The translations under genes and the position numbers were made by a program. A stretch of 7,676 bases of DNA, taken from contig JAEZGP010000175.1 in the NCBI GenBank assembly GCA_023437285.1, forward strand, positions 1 to 7,676. The letters are read 5' to 3'. Below are positions 1 through 5,567 of the stretch, in pieces. Source of the DNA: Actinomycetes bacterium. GTDB lineage: Bacteria > Actinomycetota > Actinomycetes > Mycobacteriales > Micromonosporaceae. Positions within the stretch are counted from its first letter, which is position 1. Every line of letters begins with the position of its first letter. The notes below the pieces were generated by a model that did not search any database, had not been told where the DNA came from, and was given only the letters and a program-made list of their open reading frames with translations.

Positions 1-747
1 TACCCGTACCACGGTGGTGTCGGTGGCGATCAGCGCACCGGCCGCGCCGAGGGTGACCACGACGGTGGCCGCGCCGACCGCGCGCAGGTGCGCGGCCGCG
101 GCGGCGGGGTCGAGGTCGAACAGGGCCCGCGCGTCGGGCTCGCTGAGCTTGACCACGTCGGCGGTCGCCGCGAACTCCTCGACGATCGCGCGCAGAGCGG
201 CCGGGTCGGGGGTGAGGCGGGGCCGTACGTTGGGGTCCAGGGTGCGCAGCGGTCCCGGTACGGACCAGGCGGCGCGGGCCGCGGCCAACGGGCCCGGCCG
301 CAGCAACGCGATAGATCCACAATAGAGCGTACGGGCGGCGCCGAGCACCTGCCGGTCGACGTCGTCGGGGCCGATCGCGGCGTAGGACGGCGGCTCGCCG
401 TAGAACCGGAAGTCGGGCTCGGCGCCGGTGAAGCTGGTCAGCGCCAGGGTGGTCGGTGCGGGGCTGGCCGGGCAGCCGGTGGTGTCCACGCCGGCGGCGT
501 CGAGCAGGGCACGTACGCGCCGGCCCAGCTCATCGGTGGCGAGCGAGCCGAGGAAGCGCGCGCGGCCGCCGAGGCGGGCCACGCCCACGGCGACGTTGAG
601 CGGCGCGCCGCCCACGACGGGCCGGAACACCGTGTTTGCCGCCTCACCGGTGAGGGCAGTCTGTGGGCCAGCATCCGGGGTTTCGAGGAGATCCATGAGC
701 GCTTCGCCGAGCACCACCGAGTCCGGGAATTCGTCCGTCGTGTCCAC
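1..747 (-). CDS. PfkB-family sugar kinase, fructokinase-like (3' end off window)
   Basis: A cytosolic kinase expected to phosphorylate a sugar with ATP. The 249 visible residues hold the ribokinase/PfkB signatures in order: a first strand reading VVLGEALMDL (11-20), GGAPLNVA (46-53, first PfkB signature), DPNVRP (171-176), KLSEPD (200-205) and VTLGAAGAL (231-239). The lid segment PDFRFYGE (111-118) and DPNVRP are typical of bacterial fructokinases, so fructose is the best substrate guess, but other sugars or nucleosides are possible. The family is about 300 residues long. The catalytic DTxGAGD motif and roughly the last 50-60 residues lie beyond the left edge, so activity cannot be judged. 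The GTG start at 747 is chosen because GAGG sits 8 bases upstream and because the later ATG at 696 would remove the first beta strand. The start overlaps that of the divergent ligase by 8 bases. Confidence 0.9.
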   Translation of the reverse strand, partial: MDTTDEFPDSVVLGEALMDLLETPDAGPQTALTGEAANTVFRPVVGGAPLNVAVGVARLGGRARFLGSLATDELGRRVRALLDAAGVDTTGCPASPAPTTLALTSFTGAEPDFRFYGEPPSYAAIGPDDVDRQVLGAARTLYCGSIALLRPGPLAAARAAWSVPGPLRTLDPNVRPRLTPDPAALRAIVEEFAATADVVKLSEPDARALFDLDPAAAAAHLRAVGAATVVVTLGAAGALIATDTTVVRV

Positions 748-1837
748 GCCGACAGCCTCGCACGTCCCGGGCGCGACGATCGGTGTCGAGGAGGAGTTCC
801 ACATCGTCGACCTGGCGACCGGCGAGCTGCGGGCCGGCGCGCGGGAGCTGCTCGCGTCGCGGGCCGAGGTGGAACCCGAACTGCAACGCACGATGATCGA
901 GACGGCCACCGAAGTGCACCAGACCCTCGACAACCTGCGCGCGGACCTGCTGGCGCGGCGGGCCCAGCTGGTGAACGCCGCCGAAGGGCTCGGCCTGGGC
1001 GTGGCCGCCGCCGGCACGGTGCCGGGCTCCGGGGCGACGACGGCCCGGGTCTTCCCGAAGGCCCGCTACCAGTGGATTCACGAGGAGTACCAGCAGCTCG
1101 TCGCCGAGCAGCAGGTGTGCGCCTGCCAGGTGCAGGTCGGCGTGCCCGACCGGGACCTCGCGGTGCGGGTGGCGCGCCGCGTGCGCGGCTGGCTGCCCAC
1201 GCTGCTGGCGATGTCGGCCAGCTCGCCGACGTTCCGGGGCGCAGACACCGGGTACGCGTCCTACCGTACGGTCGCGATCTCCCGCTGGCCCACGGTCGGG
1301 CCGCCGCCGGACGTGCGCTCGGCGGCGGAGTACGACGACCTGATCGCGTCGCTGGTCGGCTCGGGCGTCATCAAGGACGCCGGCATGATCTATTACGACG
1401 CGCGGCCGTCGGCGCGCTACCCGACGATCGAGATCCGTATCGCCGACGGCTGCCCGAACCTCGACGACGTGATCCTGATCGCCGCGCTGAGCCGCTCCCT
1501 GGTCGCCACGGCCGCCGCCGAGGACGACGCGCCGGAGGCGCCGGTCGAACTCGTGCGGGCCGCCACCTGGCGGGCGGCCCGGTCCGGGCTGGAGGAGGAC
1601 CTCGTCGACCCGTTCGCCGCGCGGCCCGTGCCGGCGGGTGAGCTCGTCGACGCCCTGCTGGAGCACGTGCGGCCGGAGCTGACCGAGCGCGGGGAGTGGC
1701 CGGTCGTGCGCGAGCTGACCGACCGGCTGCTGGCCCGGGGGACCTTCGCCGAACGGCAGCGCGAGCTGCTCACCGCGGGCGCCAACGACGCCGACCTGGT
1801 GGCGGACGCGGTGGCGGTCACGGCCGGCCGCGCGTGA
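740..1837 (+). CDS. GCS2/YbdK-type carboxylate-amine ligase (glutamate-cysteine ligase family 2)
   Basis: A 365-residue cytosolic enzyme of the ATP-dependent carboxylate-amine ligase family related to gamma-glutamylcysteine synthetase; about 370 residues is usual. Visible family features are the N-terminal TIGVEEEFHIVD (13-24), the AAGTVPGSG stretch, RYQWIHEEYQQL, then ACQVQVGVPDRDLA (from 128), LLAMSASSPTFRGADTGYAS and RPSARYPTIEIRIADGCPN. Family members often have His in the H/Q-x-H pair of the central motif; here both positions are Gln (130, 132). The true substrate is unknown for most actinobacterial members, so glutamate-cysteine ligase is only the family label. I use GTG at 740, which puts 12 residues before TIGVEEE and has a weak GGGAA upstream. 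An in-frame ATG at 695 with a good GAGGAG four bases ahead is a serious alternative and would add 15 residues and lengthen the overlap with the divergent kinase. The gene ends at TGA 1835-1837, 128 bases before the next gene. Confidence 0.9.
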   Translation: MSTPTASHVPGATIGVEEEFHIVDLATGELRAGARELLASRAEVEPELQRTMIETATEVHQTLDNLRADLLARRAQLVNAAEGLGLGVAAAGTVPGSGATTARVFPKARYQWIHEEYQQLVAEQQVCACQVQVGVPDRDLAVRVARRVRGWLPTLLAMSASSPTFRGADTGYASYRTVAISRWPTVGPPPDVRSAAEYDDLIASLVGSGVIKDAGMIYYDARPSARYPTIEIRIADGCPNLDDVILIAALSRSLVATAAAEDDAPEAPVELVRAATWRAARSGLEEDLVDPFAARPVPAGELVDALLEHVRPELTERGEWPVVRELTDRLLARGTFAERQRELLTAGANDADLVADAVAVTAGRA

Positions 1838-1965
1838 GCCGTACCGTCCACATGGGCAGCTACGACGACCTTGTGGAGTTTGGTACCTTGGTCGGGTCCA
1901 TTCCTGACCGATCGGATGACCCATATCCACGTGATAACCACCAGACTGCTGTGGTGCGTGGGGGT

Positions 1966-2175
1966 ATGGGTTTTCTGAGCCGCACTCAGCGGCGTTGGAT
2001 GTGGATCGGCTTCACCGTTCTGGCGGCGTACGCGCCGTTCGCGGCGCGCGTCACCGAGGACGCGTCCTGGCTGTTCAGCGTGGTGATCGCGAGCATGCTC
2101 GCGATCGTGCTGGTGGCCGACGACACTGAGTCCCGGCGAGTGACCCGCAAGGCTCCGCCACCTTCCGACCTCTGA
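1966..2175 (+). CDS. Small two-helix membrane protein, function unknown
   Basis: A 69-residue protein that I do not recognise. It has a basic N-terminus (RTQRR), two hydrophobic stretches at about 11-27 (WMWIGFTVLAAYAPFAA) and 35-51 (WLFSVVIASMLAIVLVA), and a polar, Pro-rich tail. This suggests an inner-membrane hairpin with both ends in the cytoplasm. It has the general look of short actinobacterial DUF-type membrane proteins, but I cannot assign a family. The ATG at 1966 follows a G-run (1959-1964) that could serve as a close ribosome binding site. A longer version from ATG 1852 (107 residues) is open in the same frame, but 1852-1965 is less GC-rich, contains a run of small inverted repeats and gives an unstructured leader, so it is more likely upstream regulatory DNA. 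The gene converges with the FAD oxidoreductase. Confidence 0.6.
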   Translation: MGFLSRTQRRWMWIGFTVLAAYAPFAARVTEDASWLFSVVIASMLAIVLVADDTESRRVTRKAPPPSDL

Positions 2176-2190
2176 TCGACGCCGTCGGTC

Positions 2191-2209
2191 GGTCACCTGG
2201 GCAGTGACC
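2191..2209. terminator. Inverted repeat between convergent genes, probable terminator
   Basis: GGTCAC and GTGACC form perfect 6-base arms around a 7-base loop, 15 bases past the stop of the small membrane protein. There is no T-tract, which is common in actinobacteria. It could stop transcription from both sides together with the larger stem-loop next to it. Confidence 0.45.
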
Positions 2210-2222
2210 CGGCCGCGGCGTT

Positions 2223-2261
2223 GGCGCGCCGCTCACGCGGGTGAGCCCGCGGCGGCGCGCC
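2223..2261 (-). terminator. Large stem-loop spanning the stop codon of the FAD oxidoreductase
   Basis: Outer arms GGCGCGCCGC (2223-2232) and GCGGCGCGCC (2252-2261) are perfectly complementary over 10 bases. Inside, CGCGGG (2236-2241) and CCCGCG (2246-2251) pair over 6 more around a 4-base loop. The only unpaired stem bases are 2233-2235, which are exactly the TGA stop of the minus-strand gene. A 16-pair GC stem at a gene end is most simply a T-tract-less terminator or 3' stabiliser. Confidence 0.5.
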
Positions 2262-3483
2262 GTTGTGCGAGTGCCTCGTTGGCTGTCCGGCGGCCGGACG
2301 CGAGCGCGCCCTGGATCGAGCTGGTGTCGCGGTGGTCACCGCACACATACAGGTTGGGCCCGAACCGTACCCGCCGGCGCACCCCGTGCGGCGCCGGCAT
2401 CGCGGGCAGGGCACGCTCGATCGGGTACGCCCTGATCAGGTCCCAGCGGGCCGTCGTCGTGCCGTAGATCGCCGCCAGTCTCGCCCGTACCTGTTGGATG
2501 ACGTCGCGGGTCGGCTCGTGCGCGCCGAGGATCGACGCGGCGACCAGGGCCCGGTCCGGTGGGGCGTACCCGGCGGCCACGTTGCTCATGACCACCGTGC
2601 TGCGGACCACCGACGGCTCGTCGGCGTCGAGCAGGAGCAGGCCGTCGTCGCGGGGCGGCTCGTCCGCCGCGAAGTAGAACGTCGTCACGGCCCGCCACGC
2701 CGGCTCCGGTACCCCCGGGACCAGTCGGGCCGCCGTGCTGCCGTCCGTGGCCACGATCACCGTACGGGCACGCACGCGCTCGCCGTCGGCGAGGCGTACC
2801 GCGTGGGGGACGACCTCGACCACCGCGCGGCCGCACTCGACCTCGACGTCCGGCATCGAGGCGGCGAGCTGGTGGCCGATGGCGCCCATGCCGGCCGCGG
2901 GCACCGCCGCGCCGGCGCGCAGGAACGCCCGCCACACGAGGTGGGCCACGTTGGCCGAGGTGGCGAGGTCGGGGTCCAGGAAGACGGCCGACAGGAACGG
3001 CCGCACCACCCGCTCGATGACCCGGTGCGACAGGCCCGCGTCCGTCAGCTCGGCCAGGGCGCTGCGGTCGGGCCGGTGCGCGATGGCCGCGGCCGGACCC
3101 ACCAGGTCGCGGGTGACGATCTTCGCCAGCAGCACCGTGTCCATGATGGACAACAGGCGGGAACGCAGCACGCCGAGCGCGCGCAGGTCGGGCCGCAGGA
3201 TCTCGACCTGGCCGTTGGTCAGCACGCCGACGCCCCGGGGGAAGGCCCGCAGGTCCAGCGAGGCGAGGTCACACTCGCGGGCGAAGGCCGGGTACGCCGG
3301 GCAGACGGTCTGGAAGCCGCGATCGAGCCGGAAACCGTCCACAAAATCGGTGCGTACCCGCCCGCCCACGTCGTCGGCGGCCTCCAGGACGCGTACCCGC
3401 CAGCCACGGTCGTGCAGGCGGCGCGCCGCCACCAGGCCGGCCAGGCCCGCGCCGACCACGACGGCGTCCAGGCGCTCGGTCAT
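2233..3483 (-). CDS. FAD-dependent amine oxidase / protoporphyrinogen oxidase-like oxidoreductase
   Basis: A 416-residue flavoprotein of the flavin amine oxidase superfamily, which also includes protoporphyrinogen oxidases and phytoene desaturases. The N-terminal Rossmann fold is clear: [10 protein letters not shown] with GxGxxG at 11-16, the ribose-binding Glu at 34, then GGRVRT (40-45). The C-terminal FAD motif [13 protein letters not shown] begins at 377, with Gly-Asp at 382-383. The full domain layout is present, so the protein looks intact and active; it has no signal peptide. The substrate cannot be read from sequence; a porphyrinogen, carotenoid precursor or other hydrophobic amine/alkene is plausible. 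The ATG at 3481-3483 has no Shine-Dalgarno sequence but a TANNNT -10 element 6 bases upstream, so the mRNA is probably leaderless. It is divergent from the TspO gene, which binds porphyrins and other hydrophobic ligands in other bacteria. Confidence 0.88.
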   Translation of the reverse strand: MTERLDAVVVGAGLAGLVAARRLHDRGWRVRVLEAADDVGGRVRTDFVDGFRLDRGFQTVCPAYPAFARECDLASLDLRAFPRGVGVLTNGQVEILRPDLRALGVLRSRLLSIMDTVLLAKIVTRDLVGPAAAIAHRPDRSALAELTDAGLSHRVIERVVRPFLSAVFLDPDLATSANVAHLVWRAFLRAGAAVPAAGMGAIGHQLAASMPDVEVECGRAVVEVVPHAVRLADGERVRARTVIVATDGSTAARLVPGVPEPAWRAVTTFYFAADEPPRDDGLLLLDADEPSVVRSTVVMSNVAAGYAPPDRALVAASILGAHEPTRDVIQQVRARLAAIYGTTTARWDLIRAYPIERALPAMPAPHGVRRRVRFGPNLYVCGDHRDTSSIQGALASGRRTANEALAQRRAAAGSPA

Positions 3484-3489
3484 AGTCGC

Positions 3490-3495
3490 AGCGTA
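3490..3495 (-). promoter_or_regulatory. Candidate -10 element for a leaderless FAD oxidoreductase mRNA
   Basis: On the minus strand TACGCT fits the actinobacterial TANNNT -10 pattern and ends 6 bases before the ATG at 3483, the spacing at which transcription starts on or next to the start codon. No good TTGACA-like -35 is seen. The lack of a Shine-Dalgarno sequence agrees with a leaderless transcript. Confidence 0.4.
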
Positions 3496-3554
3496 ACGGG
3501 GTTTTGGGGGGCATTCCGGGGTTTGTCCGGTCCGCGAGGTGGGCAGGAGAGGGC

Positions 3555-4037
3555 ATGGTGACGATGGAGCGGACGCATCAAGGGCGGGACTGGCTCGTGC
3601 TGGTGGGGTTCGGGGTCGCGGCGTTCGCCGCGGCCGCCATCGGCGGGCTGGGCATCAGCGGCACCGGGCAGGAGTACGCCAGCCTGGAGCGGCCGTCCTG
3701 GGCGCCGCCGTCGTGGCTGTTCGGACCCGTCTGGACCGTGCTCTACGCCATGATCGCGGTGGCCGGCTGGCTGGCGTGGCGGCGGGTGGGCTGGTCCTGG
3801 CCGCTCGTGCCGTACGCGGTCCAGCTCGTGCTCAACGCCGCCTGGACGCCGATCTTCTTCGGCTTCGGGGCGTACGGGCTCGCCACGGTGGACATCATCG
3901 CGATGTGGCTGGCGATCGGCGCCACCGTGGTCGTCTTCTGGCGGGTGCGCCGGGTCGCCGCCCTGTTGCTGCTGCCCTACTGGGCGTGGGTGACCTACGC
4001 GACCGCGCTCACGATCGCGATCTGGCGCCTGAACTGA
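3555..4037 (+). CDS. tspO: TspO/MBR family membrane protein
   Basis: A 160-residue integral membrane protein of the tryptophan-rich sensory protein / peripheral benzodiazepine receptor family, of normal length. Five hydrophobic helices are visible at about 13-34, 55-75, 82-99, 106-129 and 134-157. The family signature is strong: [19 protein letters not shown] (46-64), NAAWTPIFF (94-102) and [20 protein letters not shown] (141-160). Bacterial TspO binds tetrapyrroles and other hydrophobic ligands and acts as an oxygen/stress-related sensor or porphyrin-handling protein; the exact role here is not known. The ATG at 3555 is chosen because AGGAG lies 5 bases upstream; ATG 3564 is a weaker alternative. 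An upstream in-frame ATG at 3504 would add a Gly/Arg-rich leader unlike the family. It is divergent from the FAD oxidoreductase across 71 bases and ends 4 bases from the stop of the convergent DUF2630 gene. Confidence 0.93.
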   Translation: MVTMERTHQGRDWLVLVGFGVAAFAAAAIGGLGISGTGQEYASLERPSWAPPSWLFGPVWTVLYAMIAVAGWLAWRRVGWSWPLVPYAVQLVLNAAWTPIFFGFGAYGLATVDIIAMWLAIGATVVVFWRVRRVAALLLLPYWAWVTYATALTIAIWRLN

Positions 4038-4041
4038 CGCG

Positions 4042-4287
4042 CTACTGCAGGTAACTCTCCACCTCGGCGGCGGAGCGCTCGCCCACCGTGTCGGGGTCGA
4101 GGCCCGCGTCGGTGGCCGCGCGGCGCCGGCGCAGCAGGTCCCAGCACTGGTCGAGGGACACCTCGAGCTCCCGCAGCCGGGCGTGCTCCTCCTCGGAGGA
4201 GACCTCGCCGGCCTGCAGCGCCGAGCGCAGGCGGTGCTCCTCCTCGACGAGCGTGTGGATCTGGTCGCGAATCGTCTTGTCCTGCAT
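4042..4287 (-). CDS. DUF2630 family small protein
   Basis: An 81-residue soluble, acidic, mostly helical protein matching the actinobacterial DUF2630 pattern: an N-terminal IRDQIHTLVEEEHRLR helix (6-21), then RLRELEVSLDQCWDLLRRRR (37-56), the GLDPD turn (62-66) and the closing VESYLQ. The two charged helices should form a helical hairpin or coiled coil. The family has no established function that I know of. ATG 4287 gives the usual family length and N-terminus; a GTG two codons upstream at 4293 is also open. No clear Shine-Dalgarno sequence precedes either, so the start may be leaderless. It lies tail-to-tail with tspO (4-base gap) and head-to-head with the YbjQ-type gene across a 167-base promoter region. 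Confidence 0.85.
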   Translation of the reverse strand: MQDKTIRDQIHTLVEEEHRLRSALQAGEVSSEEEHARLRELEVSLDQCWDLLRRRRAATDAGLDPDTVGERSAAEVESYLQ

Positions 4288-4394
4288 GGACACAGCTTGT
4301 CACGGATGCCGCGCTCCCGCGCGTCGGGGGAATGATCGGCACTCGCGTAACGTTCCGTCGCAGGAGTGTATTTTCACCATTTTAGTACGTATGT

Positions 4395-4424
4395 TTCACT
4401 AAATCCGGAATGTCACGTTACTAT
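4395..4424 (+). promoter_or_regulatory. Candidate sigma-70-type promoter for the YbjQ-type gene
   Basis: TTCACT (4395-4400) and TACTAT (4419-4424) are separated by 18 bases and resemble -35 and -10 hexamers. Transcription would start near 4431, giving a 24-base leader with GAGG (4442-4445) nine bases before ATG 4455. This lies in the least GC-rich stretch of the window. Small inverted repeats overlap it: TTTAGT/ACTAAA at 4381-4386 and 4398-4403, and GTAACGT/ACGTTAC at 4347-4353 and 4415-4421. They could be binding sites for a regulator. Confidence 0.4.
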
Positions 4425-4454
4425 TGCTTAGGCGACGGGGCGAGGTTGATCGCG

Positions 4455-4823
4455 ATGCTTCTCGTAGTAACGACGGAGACGATCCCCGGCTATCGGGTGC
4501 AGAGTGTGCTCGGCCCCGTGGTCGGACTGACGATGCGTAGCCGGAATCCCTACAAGGCCGGCCTCGCGGCCCTGGATGGCGGCGCCTCGCCGGCGGCCGC
4601 CGACCAACTGGTGCAGTGCCGCCAGGAGGCGATCACCGAGATGGTCCGGTCCGCCCGCGAGCGGGGCGCCAACGCGATCATCGGCATGCGGTTCGACCAC
4701 CGGCAGGTCACCAACACCACGGCGGAGATGTGCGCGTACGGCACGGCCGTCATCGTCGTACCGGACGCGCAGCCCGCCGCGCAGCCGGCGGCCGCGCTCG
4801 CCCCGGCGGGTGGCGTGTCGTAA
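4455..4823 (+). CDS. YbjQ/UPF0145 family protein (putative heavy-metal-binding domain)
   Basis: A 122-residue cytosolic protein of the YbjQ/UPF0145 family. The core is clear: VVTTETIPGYRV (4-15) at the start, the conserved GPVVGLTMRSRN, a long helix with QEAITEMVRSARERGANAIIGMRFD (57-81) and the closing strand CAYGTAVIV (93-101). Family structures are oligomeric alpha/beta barrels annotated as heavy-metal-binding, but no firm cellular role is established. Cys 55 and Cys 93 are possible ligands; that is inference. The last ~19 residues form an Ala/Pro-rich, probably disordered tail not usual in the ~106-residue core family. ATG 4455 matches the family N-terminus. The upstream in-frame ATG 4410 would run through the candidate promoter and use a TTA codon, rare in such genomes. 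The stop is 24 bases before the BrnT-like gene. Confidence 0.88.
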   Translation: MLLVVTTETIPGYRVQSVLGPVVGLTMRSRNPYKAGLAALDGGASPAAADQLVQCRQEAITEMVRSARERGANAIIGMRFDHRQVTNTTAEMCAYGTAVIVVPDAQPAAQPAAALAPAGGVS

Positions 4824-4825
4824 TA

Positions 4826-4852
4826 CGCGCGTGCTACATTCGATCACGTGCG
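4826..4852. promoter_or_regulatory. Candidate -10 and operator-like inverted repeat at the BrnT-like gene
   Basis: TACATT (4835-4840) fits TANNNT and ends 7 bases before GTG 4848, suggesting a leaderless transcript starting with this gene. CGCGCGTG (4826-4833) and CACGTGCG (4845-4852) form an inverted repeat with 7 of 8 matches around an 11-base spacer. The arm centres are 19 bases apart, close to two helical turns, and flank the -10 and cover the start codon. This is where a ribbon-helix-helix autorepressor would be expected to bind. No -35 is evident. Confidence 0.3.
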
Positions 4853-5123
4853 GTACAGCTGGACACCGGAGGCGCTCGCGCGCGCGAACGCCCTCGAGGT
4901 TGAGCTGGCCGAGGTGCACCAGGTCCTCACGTCCGGCCGACCGGTGCTGCGCAAGCTGGAGGACGACCAGGTCCTGCGCATCATCGGCGCGACCGGCAGG
5001 GGCCGCGTGATCGAGGTCTGGCTCCGGGAGGACCCGGGGGCCGCCGAGGACGACTGGGAGATTCTGATCGCGTTCGAGGCGGGCCTCGCCGGCCAGGCCC
5101 TGTACCGCAAGGTCGTAGGGTAG
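4848..5123 (+). CDS. BrnT-like small protein, putative toxin of a type II toxin-antitoxin pair
   Basis: A 91-residue soluble protein with the general plan of BrnT-type RNase toxins: an N-terminal aromatic strand (YSWTPEA, 3-9), a helix with Asn 14 and an EV..VL ending (22-27), a central sheet RIIGATGRGRVIEVWL (44-59), and a last strand/helix WEILIAFEAGLAGQALYRK (70-88) with the Tyr near the C-terminus. BrnT toxins cleave RNA and are neutralised by the DNA-binding antitoxin encoded just downstream. Here the usual Ser-Ala-Arg before the last helix is replaced by AFE (75-77), so this is a distant or catalytically altered relative, and the assignment rests partly on its RHH neighbour. The GTG start at 4848 has no Shine-Dalgarno sequence but a -10-like TACATT 7 bases upstream. 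It could instead be an uncharacterised actinobacterial protein with no toxic activity. Confidence 0.55.
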   Translation: MRYSWTPEALARANALEVELAEVHQVLTSGRPVLRKLEDDQVLRIIGATGRGRVIEVWLREDPGAAEDDWEILIAFEAGLAGQALYRKVVG

Positions 5124-5128
5124 TCGCG

Positions 5129-5174
5129 CCTTCTCCGGGAAGCGTTCCTCTCCGGAAGAAGGTCAGCGACCTTC
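5129..5174 (+). promoter_or_regulatory. Mutually exclusive hairpins between the BrnT-like and RHH genes
   Basis: CCTTCTCCGG (5129-5138) can pair with CCGGAAGAAGG (5152-5162), leaving one bulged A. The 3' part of that element, GAAGGTC (5158-5164), pairs perfectly instead with GACCTTC (5168-5174) around a 3-base loop. The shared segment cannot be in both stems. The structure ends 6 bases before the GGAGG (5181-5185) of the RHH gene, so it could tune translation or act as an attenuator. No T-tract is present. Confidence 0.45.
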
Positions 5175-5193
5175 GCCGCTGGAGGTGAGCGTC

Positions 5194-5532
5194 ATGAGCC
5201 GCAAGGAACTTCTCGACAAGGTGCTGGCCGGTGACAGCGTCGACCACAGTTACGGCGACGTCGCCGAGTGGCGCGTCGAACCGGGCGCCTTCGAGCCGCA
5301 CCCCGACGGCGAGGTCATGGTCGGCCGGTCGCTGCGGCTGCCCGCCCACACGTACGAGCGGGTCATGGCCGTGGCCAACGAACGGCGCATGTCGTTCTCC
5401 GCGCTGCTGCGCGTCTGGGTGGACGAAGGGCTCGCGGCCGCCGACCGCACCGACGACGACCCCGTCACCGCCCTGCGCCGGGGGCTCGACCAGGCGCAGC
5501 GGGCCGCCAACCAGCTGGCTCACCGCGCGTAG
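5194..5532 (+). CDS. Ribbon-helix-helix (CopG/BrnA-like) DNA-binding protein, putative antitoxin
   Basis: A 112-residue protein with a central ribbon-helix-helix domain: DNA-contacting strand VGRSLRLP (43-50), helix [15 protein letters not shown] (52-65), the MSFSALLR turn and start of helix B (66-73), then VWVDEGLAA. Such domains dimerise and bind operator DNA. The N-terminal ~40 residues ([12 protein letters not shown], then DVAEWRVEP) are acidic/amphipathic and would be the natural toxin-contacting arm. A basic and amphipathic helix (91-112) ends the protein. ATG 5194 is chosen because GGAGG lies 8 bases upstream, an excellent Shine-Dalgarno sequence; the in-frame GTG at 5185 overlaps it. 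It lies 70 bases after the BrnT-like gene and 35 before sthA. Toxin-first, RHH-second order matches brnTA. It may simply be a transcription regulator of this operon, including sthA. Confidence 0.75.
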   Translation: MSRKELLDKVLAGDSVDHSYGDVAEWRVEPGAFEPHPDGEVMVGRSLRLPAHTYERVMAVANERRMSFSALLRVWVDEGLAAADRTDDDPVTALRRGLDQAQRAANQLAHRA

Positions 5533-5567
5533 CCCATTCGAAACCTGACGTTGACACACTCGACGAC

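Noticed and set aside
88..1641. 517-codon plus-strand open frame across the kinase and ligase
   Set aside because: It is Arg/Gly/Ala-rich with no recognisable motif. It runs antisense to the kinase and out of frame with the ligase, both of which show clear family motifs.
644..1930. 428-codon minus-strand open frame opposite the ligase
   Set aside because: Its composition is low-complexity Arg/Gly/His typical of the mirror of a GC-rich gene, and the plus-strand ligase explains the region.
3496..3520. GGAAT...GTT on the minus strand upstream of the FAD oxidoreductase, resembling a SigR/SigH ECF promoter
   Set aside because: The spacer is about 15 bases, shorter than the 17-19 these sigma factors need, so I do not claim oxidative-stress control.
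2263..3561. 432-codon plus-strand open frame opposite the FAD oxidoreductase
   Set aside because: It has a His/Arg/Gly-rich shadow composition, while the minus strand carries intact FAD-binding motifs at both ends.
4410..4454. Upstream ATG extension of the YbjQ-type gene
   Set aside because: It would add 15 residues not in the family, uses a rare TTA codon and covers the candidate promoter.
5551..5556. Perfect TTGACA just before sthA
   Set aside because: It is only 11 bases from the start codon. A matching -10 would fall inside the coding region and none is seen there.
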